From NCBI GenBank assembly GCA_013289685.1, contig JABCZL010000008.1, positions 186,001 to 250,000 on the forward strand: a DNA stretch of 64,000 bases. Reading direction: 5' to 3'. This DNA comes from Acidobacteriota bacterium (GTDB taxonomy: Bacteria; Acidobacteriota; Terriglobia; Terriglobales; Acidobacteriaceae). The notes beneath the pieces were generated by a model. The model saw only the letters and a list, made by a program, of their open reading frames with translations. It had not been told where the DNA came from and did no database searches. Position 1 is the first letter of the stretch. Each line of letters begins with the position of its first letter. This document shows positions 44,868 to 52,716 of this stretch, piece after piece. A program made the position numbers and the translations under genes.

Positions 44868-44951
44868 TGTCATCCTGAGCAAAGCGAAGGATCTATGCAC
44901 TTTGCTGACTGCGAGAGAGTGCATAGATCCTTCGCTTCGCTCAGGATGACA
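44868..44951. repeat. REPIN-like inverted pair TGTCATCC...GGATGACA
   Basis: Two 34-base arms (44868-44901 and 44918-44951) are inverted repeats with one mismatch and a 16-base loop. The arm reads TGTCATCCTGAGCRAAGCGAAGG and on. It lies between DUF4097 and the permease. Related copies are at 50437 and 51603. Confidence 0.9.
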
Positions 44952-44966
44952 AGGCCTCGGTTCGTC

Positions 44967-45953
44967 CTACTGAATGTGTATATCGCCCGAGCCCGTGCGC
45001 ACCCGCAGCAGCTGTCCTCCGCCGCGGACCTTGCCGTGAATCTGCTTGTGCGAATCTCCGATGCGTCCCTGCACAGTCATCTCGATCGGCGACTCAACGT
45101 CGACCGTGCCGGAACTCGTGGAGATGTCCGCGTCGAAGGCGGCATTCGCCTGCAGGCGCACGTGCACGTTGCCCGAGCCGGTATGAATCTCCCACGAGCC
45201 GCCCTGCGTGCCCTCGGCGGTTACATCGCCGCTGCCGGTCTCGCCGCGGAATCCGCCCTCCACGCCACGCGCGGTGATGTTGCCGGAGCCGGTATGCAGA
45301 TCGATGTTGCCCGCTGCGGCTTCCTCAATCTCGACATCGCCGCTTCCCGTGCCGCCGCGCACCGGGCCCGAAATCTGGCGTGCCCGGATGTTGCCCGATC
45401 CAGTCTGCAGGTGAACCTCGCCGGTCAGGTTTGCCAGTTTCACGTCGCCCGACCCGGTCTGCGTGTCCACGTTGCCATGCGTTCCTTCGATGATCTGATC
45501 ACCGGAGCCGCTGTGGGTGCGGACGACCGTGTCTGTGGGCACCGTAATCTCATAGTCCACTGAAATGTTGCGCACGTCCACGTAGTCGATGTGAATCTTG
45601 TTGCCCTCCTGGCGGATGGGCGGATTTTGTGCGATCGCCTGGACGTCGGCCTCGCGGTTGCCCATCAGCCAATGGTCGCCGACATAAATCTTTCCACGGA
45701 TGGTGACTGATCCCGATGAACCGGCGCGCACGGTGACGTCGCCGGAATGCGTGAGCACCTCAAGATCGACGGGCCCGCTGACCTGCAAGGTTTTCTCGAA
45801 CCTGCCTTGCGGATTGGAAGCAAAAACAGCCGTGGTGGAGAAAAGCACGACCAGCGCGATCACAAACAGCGGAACCAACCGGCTGGACACGAGGGTTGAG
45901 CGAAGAGAAGTTGAACGAAGAGAAGCTGAGCGGAGAGTGCGAGTGTTATTCAT
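44967..45953 (-). CDS. DUF4097 beta-helix/adhesin-like protein
   Basis: A 328-residue exported protein. A signal peptide (VPLFVIALVVLFSTTAVFA) is preceded by an N-terminal repeat SLRSTSLRST from a duplicated 12-nt unit. It has ten or so repeats of the DUF4097 type with TGSGDV, SGSGD and HTGSGNI phrases, predicted to form a right-handed beta helix. Function unknown; adhesin-like annotations are based on the fold. It starts eight bases inside the upstream permease stop and belongs to the efflux cluster. Confidence 0.9.
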   Translation of the reverse strand: MNNTRTLRSASLRSTSLRSTLVSSRLVPLFVIALVVLFSTTAVFASNPQGRFEKTLQVSGPVDLEVLTHSGDVTVRAGSSGSVTIRGKIYVGDHWLMGNREADVQAIAQNPPIRQEGNKIHIDYVDVRNISVDYEITVPTDTVVRTHSGSGDQIIEGTHGNVDTQTGSGDVKLANLTGEVHLQTGSGNIRARQISGPVRGGTGSGDVEIEEAAAGNIDLHTGSGNITARGVEGGFRGETGSGDVTAEGTQGGSWEIHTGSGNVHVRLQANAAFDADISTSSGTVDVESPIEMTVQGRIGDSHKQIHGKVRGGGQLLRVRTGSGDIHIQ

Positions 45954-47205
45954 AGCGTAGTGACTCCACAGGTGTCATATCCGCGGCGCGCTGGGCCGGA
46001 TACATGCCCGCGGTCACGGTGATCAACGAAAGGGTGAGGATCGAAGCAACAATCGAAATCCACGAAACGATGGGATGGGGAACAAAGTCGGGCAGAGGCA
46101 GGGCTTCCATTGCGGCGCAGATGCCGATTCCGGCCGAGAGCCCGAGAATGCCGCTGACCACGGTCAACATAGCGGATTCGGCGAAAAACTGCCGCAGGAT
46201 ATCGCGCTTGGTGGCGCCCATCGCCTTGCGCGTGCCGATTTCGCGCGTGCGCTCGGTGACCGATACCAGCATGATGTTCATCACGCCGATCCCGCCCAGG
46301 CATAGCGTCACAATGGCAACGCATCCAAAGAAAATCGTGATCACGCCGAAAATCTTGTCCAGAAGCTTGGCCCCGTCCATGGTGTCCCAGATGAACAGCG
46401 CGTCCTTGTCGAGCGCGTCAAAGTGGTGCACCCGCGCCAGAGTGCTCCGCACCTGCAGAACCGCGGCCTCATGTTCCTCGGGATCGCCGACTTCGAAGAC
46501 AATGTCGTCCAGATATCCGCGCAGGATTCCGGCTCCGGGCTTGGTGGGCGGCGGGAAATCGCGCGACACAGCCGAATACGGCGCGAACAAATAGTCGTTG
46601 TCCGGGCCGCTGTAGTTCGAGTTCTGCTTTTTCTCCTGCAGGACTCCAACCACTAAATAGGGAATACTCTGCACCAGCACACTGGCGCCAATGGCGGGCT
46701 GTCCGGGGAACAGCTGCCGGTAGGCCTTTGAGCCCAGCACCAGCACGCGCCGGCCTTCGCGCTCGTCGTCGTCGGAAATCAGCCGGCCTTCGGAGACTTG
46801 CAGCGACCGGAAATCCTGATATGACGGCCACATGCCAACCACGCCGCGGTTCGCCAGATTGTACTGGCTGACTTCAGGAATCGTCCGCCGCAATTCCGGG
46901 CTGACGTTCTTGACCGTATAGCACTCGTCGCGAATCAAGTCGGCATCGTCGACGCTGAGATGAATCTCCCTCCCCGCCGCGCGCCCGCCCACCTGCGAAC
47001 TGGTGCGCCCGCCCCACATGATGACCAGATCCTTGCCCAGGCTCTGCATGTGCTTTTTCTGATCGACGCTGAAGCCGCGCCCCAGTCCCACCAGGATGAT
47101 CACTGACGCGATCCCCCAGACAATCCCAAACATGGTCAGGAACGTTCGCATCTTGTGGGCCCGGAATGTGGCGAACGCCTGGCGCAGGATTTCGGAGAGA
47201 GTCAT
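45946..47205 (-). CDS. MacB-type ABC transporter permease, no ATPase domain
   Basis: A 419-residue permease similar in layout to the one at 43577. A helix near residue 25, MacB_PCD (about 40-275) and three C-terminal FtsX helices. SVTERTREIGTRKAMGATKRDIL is typical. It lacks an ATPase domain. It overlaps the DUF4097 start by eight bases. The product would export substrates or act mechanically with the adaptor encoded upstream. Confidence 0.9.
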   Translation of the reverse strand: MTLSEILRQAFATFRAHKMRTFLTMFGIVWGIASVIILVGLGRGFSVDQKKHMQSLGKDLVIMWGGRTSSQVGGRAAGREIHLSVDDADLIRDECYTVKNVSPELRRTIPEVSQYNLANRGVVGMWPSYQDFRSLQVSEGRLISDDDEREGRRVLVLGSKAYRQLFPGQPAIGASVLVQSIPYLVVGVLQEKKQNSNYSGPDNDYLFAPYSAVSRDFPPPTKPGAGILRGYLDDIVFEVGDPEEHEAAVLQVRSTLARVHHFDALDKDALFIWDTMDGAKLLDKIFGVITIFFGCVAIVTLCLGGIGVMNIMLVSVTERTREIGTRKAMGATKRDILRQFFAESAMLTVVSGILGLSAGIGICAAMEALPLPDFVPHPIVSWISIVASILTLSLITVTAGMYPAQRAADMTPVESLRYE

Positions 47206-47366
47206 GGAATCGGACCTCAGACCTTGGACCTCAGACTTCGGACCTTGGACCTCAGGCCTCAGACCTTGAACTTCGAGCCTTCACTTCATCCGTCAGACCT
47301 ATACAACTCGGACCTCGGAACGGCTTTTTGCTTGGCCGAAGTCCGAGGTCCGAGGTCTGACGCCGT
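47206..47366. repeat. word-hairpin element, GACCTCAG / CTGAGGTC word family
   Basis: About six GACCT or GACCTCAG words (47214-47260) are followed after a spacer by CCGAGGTCCGAGGTCTGAC (47343-47361). It fills the gap between the MacA-like gene and the permease. The word is shared with 3924 and 62790. Confidence 0.75.
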
Positions 47367-47369
47367 GTG

Positions 47370-48584
47370 CTACTGCAGTACGACCTGATCGCCTTCCTTC
47401 AGCCCGCTCAGCACTTCGGTCTTCGCGCCGTTCGAGATTCCGATGTTGACGGCAACTTTATCCTTGCCTTCTTTCCCCTTCGGGTTCGGAACTTCAACCG
47501 AGGCTTTCTTATCCTTGTCGTACAGGATCGCGCCTTCAGGAATCTGCAGCACGTTCTTGTGTTCTTCCAGGATGATTTCCGCGTTGGCGGTCATCTCGGC
47601 TTTGAGTTCGCCGCCCGGATTCTGGATCGACACGCGCACTTCAAACGTCGTGACGTTATCTTTCTCCACGCCCATCGGAGAAATCTTTGTCACCTTGCCA
47701 TCGAAGGTTTTGTCCTTGAACGATTCGACCTTGATGCGAGCGCGCTGTCCCAGATAAACCTTGCCGATATCGCTCTCGTCGACCTTGCCCTTCACATACA
47801 CTTCACTGGTATCGCCCAGCGTCATGACCAGCGTAGCCGACGAACCCAGCACAAGGATCGAGCTCACCGCGTCGCCCATCTGCACATCGCGCGACAGCAC
47901 AATGCCGTCGATCGGCGAAATGATGTCGGTATAGCTGAGCTGTTCTTCCAGTTGCTTCAGGTTGGCCTGGTCCTGCGCCACGTTCGCCTGGGATTGCGCG
48001 ATCTTGGCCTTCAGCACGGTGACCTGCGCCTTCGACACGTTCTGCTTGTTCAGGGCCATCTCGTAGTTTTTCTCTGCGTCATCCAGCGCCGAGGCGGAAA
48101 CCACTCCGTCTTTCGCCATGCCGGTGGCCCGGTCGTAGGCCCGCTTCAACAGCGGCACATCCGGACCTTCCGCATCGACCTTGGCGCGCTCGAAGTCGGC
48201 TTGCGAGCTCTTCAAATTCGCCTCCGCTGCCTCTAGCGCGGCGCGCGACTGGTCCACCTGCGCCTCGATCTCGATCTTGTCGAGCTGCGCCAGGAGTTGT
48301 CCCTTCTTGACGTTGTCGCCGTAATCCACCAGGAGCTTCTTCACGATGCCGCTGGCCTTCGACTTTACCTCGACCTTCGTGATGGGCGTGACCTTGCCGG
48401 TCGCCACCACGCTCTTGGCCAGGTCGCCCTTTTCCACCTTGGCGAGTTTCGACGGATCAATCTTGGTGCCGCCACGCGTCGCCGCGAAGACTCCCACCGC
48501 GATCAGCAGCACGAGCCCGAGTCCCACGCTGCCCCAGATAATCAGTTTGCGACGCTTTTTCTTATGATTCCCGTTACCGTTCAC
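47370..48584 (-). CDS. MacA-like membrane-fusion adaptor (efflux periplasmic subunit)
   Basis: A 404-residue HlyD/MacA family adaptor. A start-proximal transmembrane helix (LIIWGSVGLGLVLLIAVGVFA) is followed by a lipoyl/barrel-sandwich half-motif, a long coiled coil (about 100-235), the second half, and a beta barrel (about 260-330). GTG 48584 has AGGAGG upstream. It would link the inner-membrane permease to an outer-membrane channel, which is not in the window. Confidence 0.92.
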   Translation of the reverse strand: MNGNGNHKKKRRKLIIWGSVGLGLVLLIAVGVFAATRGGTKIDPSKLAKVEKGDLAKSVVATGKVTPITKVEVKSKASGIVKKLLVDYGDNVKKGQLLAQLDKIEIEAQVDQSRAALEAAEANLKSSQADFERAKVDAEGPDVPLLKRAYDRATGMAKDGVVSASALDDAEKNYEMALNKQNVSKAQVTVLKAKIAQSQANVAQDQANLKQLEEQLSYTDIISPIDGIVLSRDVQMGDAVSSILVLGSSATLVMTLGDTSEVYVKGKVDESDIGKVYLGQRARIKVESFKDKTFDGKVTKISPMGVEKDNVTTFEVRVSIQNPGGELKAEMTANAEIILEEHKNVLQIPEGAILYDKDKKASVEVPNPKGKEGKDKVAVNIGISNGAKTEVLSGLKEGDQVVLQ

Positions 48585-49012
48585 AACGCCTCCTGTATTT
48601 GCTCTAGATTGACACCGCCCAGTGGAGTTAAGGGAGCCGTTCCGCTGCCCTCACACTCATGTACGCGGTCCGGATTGCTTTTGTTCCTGAGAAAACACTC
48701 TTGTTCTGGAAAACTTATGATTTCCGATGTGAAGTTCCGATGTGAAGCTTAAAAGACCGCCGTCACCGCTAACCCATCTGCCGCCTGCCAGTTAGACCCA
48801 TGACTCTTTAAAAGGATAGCGCATCACAGCCTGGAATTTTGTGACCCAAGGCACATATATAAAAGCCCATGTGGGGACAGCCGCCCTCGGCTGTCCTCGG
48901 GCCGCAGGCTCGATTCTTTGGCCAGTTCGCCAGGCACCCACGAAAACAAGGCGCGCCCACATGCACCACCGGCCACTGCCTACTGCCTTTAAAATGTTAG
49001 AATTACCCTTCC
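48585..49012. other. intergenic region with a GACAGCCG hairpin
   Basis: 428 bases with no gene recognised. A perfect 9-bp hairpin (GGACAGCCG, CCCT, CGGCTGTCC) is at 48875-48896. The copy TTCCGATGTGAAG is duplicated at 48721-48747. The rest shows no recognised signal. Confidence 0.5.
48875..48896. repeat. perfect hairpin GGACAGCCG / CGGCTGTCC
   Basis: A 9-bp stem with a 4-base loop; its word also appears in the 41471 element. It is probably a dispersed repeat. Confidence 0.5.
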
Positions 49013-50401
49013 ATGATCGCCTTTGTGCTGCTCCGGGTCTTTCTGATCCTTCTCCTGGTGGCGGCCAATGCTTTCTTCGCGGCAGCCGAATTCTCCCTGG
49101 TGAGCGTGCGCGATACCCGCATCCAGCAGCTCATCTCAGCGGGCCGCATCGGTGCGCGCATCGTGCAGCGCCTTCACCAGAACCTCGACCAGGTCGTCAA
49201 CGGGGTTCAGCTCGGCATCACCATGGTTAGCCTGACCCTGGGCTGGATCGGCGAGCCCATGGTCGCGCGCTTAGTTGAAGGCATGGAGTTCGTCCACAAA
49301 GTGCCGCATGCAGCCGTCTACGCGCACACCATCGCGATCGCCATCGCCTTCAGCCTGATTACCTATATGCACGTAATCCTCGGCGAACTGGTCCCGAAGA
49401 CGCTGGCCCTGCAGCGCGCCGAGCACGTCGCCCTGGCCGTCGCCGCGCCCATGGAGGCGTTCCTCACCCTCACCCGCCCCGTCCTCTTTTTTATGCGGCG
49501 CTCCGGCGGCCTGGTTCTGAGGATGTTCGGAGCGCAAATGACCCGCCGCGGAGGGGCCATCCACTCGCCCGACGAACTCAAACTCATCGTCACCGCCAGC
49601 CGCCAGTTCGGACAGATTCCCGAGTTCCAGGAAGAGATGATTCACAGCGCCATCGAGCTCGACAGCATCACTGTCCGCGAAGTCATGGTGGCACGGCCTG
49701 ACATTTTTTCTCTGCCCTCCGATCTCCAGCTCGACGAATCCCTGGCCCGCGTGGTCGAGGGCCAGCACTCGCGCATCCCGGTCTACGACCCGCAACGCGG
49801 CCCCGAGCACATTGTCGGCGTGCTTTATTACAAAGACCTCATGCGCTGGATGCGGCTCCGCCTGAGCAATCTCGGCCAGTCGACTTCGACCCGCATCTCG
49901 CGCATGCAGATCAGCCAGATCATGCATGACGTTCTGGTCGTCCCCGAGACCAAGGTTCTCGCGGAGTTGCTGGCCGAGTTCAAAGAGCGGCGCCGCCACC
50001 TCGCGGTCGTAGTCGACGAATTTGGATCGACCGCCGGCGTGATCACCGTCGAGGACATCCTCGAACAACTGGTCGGCAACATCGAAGACGAATTCGACGT
50101 CTCCCCCAGCGAACCCGCGCTGGAAGATGAATCGGTCATCGTGCTGGAAGGCTCAGTCAACATCCGCGACCTCGAGGCCGAGTATGGCCTGACCCTGCCG
50201 CGCGACGCCGGTTTCGAAACCCTGGCAGGATTCATTCTCGCCCGCCTGCAGAAAATCCCAGACCTGCGCGACTCCTTCGAATACGAAGGCCGCCGCTACA
50301 CAGTAGAAGAGCTGGAAGGCCACCGCATCGCCCGAGTCAGAATCGAGACGACCGCGAAGATTGAAGGCGAAGCCGAAGCCGCAAAGCAAGGCGGAGATTG
50401 A
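49013..50401 (+). CDS. CNNM/DUF21 and CBS-domain transporter (CorC-type)
   Basis: A 462-residue protein. DUF21/CNNM membrane domain (about residues 1-200) with motifs such as ANAFFAAAEFSLVSVRDTR and VILGELVPKTLAL. Two CBS domains (about 220-345, with RIPVYDPQRGPEHIVGVLYYKDL and VVDEFGSTAGVITVEDILEQLVGNI) and a C-terminal CorC_HlyC domain (about 365-450). The family is linked to Mg or Co export. It differs from the gene at 2653, which lacks a DUF21 domain. Confidence 0.93.
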   Translation: MIAFVLLRVFLILLLVAANAFFAAAEFSLVSVRDTRIQQLISAGRIGARIVQRLHQNLDQVVNGVQLGITMVSLTLGWIGEPMVARLVEGMEFVHKVPHAAVYAHTIAIAIAFSLITYMHVILGELVPKTLALQRAEHVALAVAAPMEAFLTLTRPVLFFMRRSGGLVLRMFGAQMTRRGGAIHSPDELKLIVTASRQFGQIPEFQEEMIHSAIELDSITVREVMVARPDIFSLPSDLQLDESLARVVEGQHSRIPVYDPQRGPEHIVGVLYYKDLMRWMRLRLSNLGQSTSTRISRMQISQIMHDVLVVPETKVLAELLAEFKERRRHLAVVVDEFGSTAGVITVEDILEQLVGNIEDEFDVSPSEPALEDESVIVLEGSVNIRDLEAEYGLTLPRDAGFETLAGFILARLQKIPDLRDSFEYEGRRYTVEELEGHRIARVRIETTAKIEGEAEAAKQGGD

Positions 50402-50436
50402 TGGAGGCGCCAGTGATCTCCGAGAGCCCATATGAT

Positions 50437-50583
50437 TGTCATCCTGAGCGAAGCGCGACGGCGAGCGCAGCGAACCGCCGCGCGCAGTCGAAGGACCTTG
50501 TGTCCGCGCATCGAGCGCATCCGAGGGACACAGGATCCTTCGACTACGCGAGCGCATGCGCGCTCGCTCCGCTCAGGATGACA
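50437..50583. repeat. REPIN-like inverted pair, second copy
   Basis: TGTCATCCTGAGCG at 50437 and CGCTCAGGATGACA at the right end (50570-50583) delimit an imperfect inverted repeat of 147 bases. Its arms share TGTCATCCTGAGCG-type outer words with 44868 and 51603. It lies between the CNNM gene and dppB. Confidence 0.85.
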
Positions 50584-50670
50584 CCATAAGAAAACTGCGA
50601 ATCGAGAACCCGAGAACTGAAACCCGTACTCCAACGCGTCCTCTACACCCTCCCGGTTATCTGGCTGGTC

Positions 50671-51531
50671 GTGAGCCTCGTCTTCCTGCTCATCCACCTG
50701 GTCCCCGGCGACCCCATCGCGCAGATGCTCGGCGAAGGCGCGCCAGCCGCAGACATCGCCGCCACCCGCCACGCCTACGGCCTCGACGCCCCGCTCGGCG
50801 AGCAGTATCTCCATTACTGGAAAGGCGTCCTCCACGGCGACCTTGGACGCTCCATCCGCTACAACAAAAGCGTGACTCTCAGCCTTGCCCAAGCCTATCC
50901 CTACACGCTGCGGCTCACGCTGGCATCGCTATTCGTGGCCATCGTCCTCTCCATCCCAGCTGGCGTGCGCTCGGCACAGCGCCGCAACCGCTGGGACGAT
51001 CGCCTGCTGTCGGTCGTCAGCCTGTTCGGCCTGTCGTTCCCCAACTTCGCGCTCGGCCCCATCCTGATCCTGCTCTTCGCCATCAAGCTCGGATGGCTCC
51101 CGGTCTCCGGCGCAGGCTCATTCGCGAATCTCGTGCTCCCAGCGCTCACCATGGGCAGCGCGCTGGCCGCCATCCTCACCCGCATGGTGCGCACCTCGAT
51201 GCTCGAAGAGCTCAGCCAGGACTACATCCGCACCGCCCGCGCCAAAGGCCTCCCCGAGCGCACCGTCGTCTACCGCCATGCGTTGCGCAACGCGATGATC
51301 CCGATACTCACGGTCCTGGGCCTGCAGTTCGGCGCGCTGCTCGCCGGCGCCATCGTCACCGAAAAGATTTTCTCCTGGCCCGGCATCGGCCGCCTCACTG
51401 TCGACGCCATCTCCAGCCGCGACTATTTCCTGGTCCAAGGCTGCATCCTGGCGATTGGGATGACGTATGTCGCGGTGAACTTCCTGACGGATGTTCTGTA
51501 CTCGGTGGCGAATCCGAGGATTCGGCAATGA
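50671..51531 (+). CDS. dppB: oligopeptide/dipeptide ABC permease, DppB-like
   Basis: An ABC permease of the DppB/OppB family. The C-terminal core has the BPD loop motif and the EAA-like stretch YIRTARAKGLPERTVVYRHALRNAMIPI. The first canonical start is GTG 50671 (286 residues), which cuts the first transmembrane helix. The open frame continues upstream to 50590 with no ATG, GTG or TTG, and the upstream codons (VLQRVLYTLPVIWLVVS) complete the expected first helix. A CTG at 50617 is the likely alternative start. dppC is 1185 bases downstream, beyond the insert. Confidence 0.85.
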   Translation: MSLVFLLIHLVPGDPIAQMLGEGAPAADIAATRHAYGLDAPLGEQYLHYWKGVLHGDLGRSIRYNKSVTLSLAQAYPYTLRLTLASLFVAIVLSIPAGVRSAQRRNRWDDRLLSVVSLFGLSFPNFALGPILILLFAIKLGWLPVSGAGSFANLVLPALTMGSALAAILTRMVRTSMLEELSQDYIRTARAKGLPERTVVYRHALRNAMIPILTVLGLQFGALLAGAIVTEKIFSWPGIGRLTVDAISSRDYFLVQGCILAIGMTYVAVNFLTDVLYSVANPRIRQ

Positions 51532-51602
51532 GGCGGCGCATTCATCACGTTTCCAAAATGGTCACCGTCCGGTAAGGTTTTCTCTGCTTTCAACCCACAA
51601 CC

Positions 51603-52057
51603 TGTCATCCCGAGCGTAGCATTGCAATTGGCAGAGCCAATTGCAATGCGCAGTCGAGGGACCTGCTTTTCTGGAATCATCCGTGAGAGATCATTGCTAT
51701 AGCGTATACGTTATCGCCAGCAAGTCGCGCGTGATCTACATCGGGATGACGAACGACCTGAGCCGACGAGTGTTCGAACACAAGAATGGGCTCATTGAGG
51801 GCTTTACCAAACAGTATCGATGCCATCGGCTGGTGTATTACGAATCGTTCGACGACGTGGCGAAGGCAATTGACCGCGAGAAGCAACTCAAGCGCTGGAG
51901 CCGAGTGAAGAAGGTCTGCTTGATCGAACGCCGAAATTCCACCTGGGAAGATCTCGCCGCTGAGTGGTTCACCCGTCACATGTATCAGCCAGAAAAGCAG
52001 GTCCCTCCACTCGCCAGTTGACTGCTTCGCAGATCAACTGACTCGGTCGGGATGACA
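51603..52057. mobile_element. REPIN-type element carrying a GIY-YIG nuclease gene
   Basis: The outer words TGTCATCC (51603) and GGATGACA (ends 52057) and a perfect 19-base inverted repeat (51656-51674, GAGGGACCTGCTTTTCTGG, and its complement 51989-52007) enclose a GIY-YIG gene. A 14-bp perfect hairpin (51619-51649) lies in the left arm. The right arm is less well preserved. It lies between dppB and dppC. Confidence 0.75.
51683..52021 (+). CDS. GIY-YIG nuclease, UPF0213-like
   Basis: A protein of about 112 residues from GTG 51683. YSVYV and YIGMT give the GIY-YIG core, with DLSRRVFEHK (catalytic Arg) and AIDREKQLKRWSRVKK typical of UPF0213 proteins; the Glu is in WEDLAAEW-proximal region. The start at 51641 would add residues translated from the repeat. 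The C-terminus (QPEKQVPPLAS) is itself encoded by the right inverted repeat, which means that the gene extends into the arm. It may mobilise the repeat, which is inference. Confidence 0.85.
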   Translation: MRDHCYSVYVIASKSRVIYIGMTNDLSRRVFEHKNGLIEGFTKQYRCHRLVYYESFDDVAKAIDREKQLKRWSRVKKVCLIERRNSTWEDLAAEWFTRHMYQPEKQVPPLAS

Positions 52058-52117
52058 GACGTTTCGGAATACTTAATCAGTCAGAGGCGTCTGTCCTTCG
52101 CGGCCAGCCCTAAAATC

Positions 52118-52162
52118 TGTCATGCCGACCGGAGCATTTGCGATTGATTTTCCAATCGCAAC
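52118..52162. repeat. single TGTCATGCC repeat unit with hairpin
   Basis: TGTCATGCCGACCGGAGC followed by a hairpin GCGATTG, spacer, CAATCGC. It resembles half of the REPIN-type elements nearby. Confidence 0.5.
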
Positions 52163-52164
52163 CG

Positions 52165-52443
52165 TCAAACTAACTCAATCACCACCCGCAGCCCCACCAA
52201 CGCCGCAGCCCGCTGCAAACTCGACAGCGTGATGTCGCGCTGCGGATCGAGAATTCGATCCACCTGCGACCGGCTCGTCTTCAGCAAGGCCGCCATGCGC
52301 GCCTTGGAGATTTTTTTCTTCTTCATGGCTTTGGCCAGTTGCCAGGCCACCACTTCCCTGACGGCGTGCGCCTGCGCTTCCTCAAAGATGTTTCTCTTCT
52401 TCAGGAAATCGTCAATGCTCGATCCCAGATTCTTCTTGCTCAT
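52165..52443 (-). CDS. XRE-type helix-turn-helix protein, antitoxin-like
   Basis: About 92 residues from ATG 52443 (a six-residue longer start exists at 52461). A helix-turn-helix (KKKISKARMAALLKTSRSQVDRILD) with C-terminal LQRAAALVGLRVVIELV resembles HigA/MqsA-type and phage Fis-like antitoxins. No toxin gene is next to it. It may be the lone half of a toxin-antitoxin pair or an independent regulator. Confidence 0.7.
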   Translation of the reverse strand: MSKKNLGSSIDDFLKKRNIFEEAQAHAVREVVAWQLAKAMKKKKISKARMAALLKTSRSQVDRILDPQRDITLSSLQRAAALVGLRVVIELV

Positions 52444-52550
52444 TACTGAGCAATGTACCATAAAAAGTACACCATCGGTGCCCTAAAGGCGCACTTCATT
52501 CGAGCCGACGGATGAATTAGATTCTGTATGCGAGAATCGAGGCAGGCAAA

Positions 52551-52706
52551 ATGGCTGTCACCACATCGATCCGTTTGGATACCCGTTTGGCCGACGAGGC
52601 CGTGAAAGTGCTGGGAGTCAAATCGCGGACAGAAGCAGCTCGCGTGGCGCTTCGAGAGATCGTGGCGTTGAAGCAGCCCAAAGCGAAGAAGCGGGCACGC
52701 TCCTAA
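52551..52706 (+). CDS. small RHH antitoxin-like protein (VapB/DUF2191 type)
   Basis: A 51-residue ORF (ATG 52551 to TAA 52706) that reads AVTTSIRLDTRLADEAVKVLG, then SRTEAARVALREIVAL. The pattern resembles ribbon-helix-helix VapB antitoxins. AGGCA lies upstream, a weak ribosome site. No VapC-type toxin follows; the next gene is dppC, 10 bases on. It is likely a remnant antitoxin or a solitary DNA-binding protein. Confidence 0.6.
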   Translation: MAVTTSIRLDTRLADEAVKVLGVKSRTEAARVALREIVALKQPKAKKRARS

Positions 52707-52716
52707 ACCACAACCC

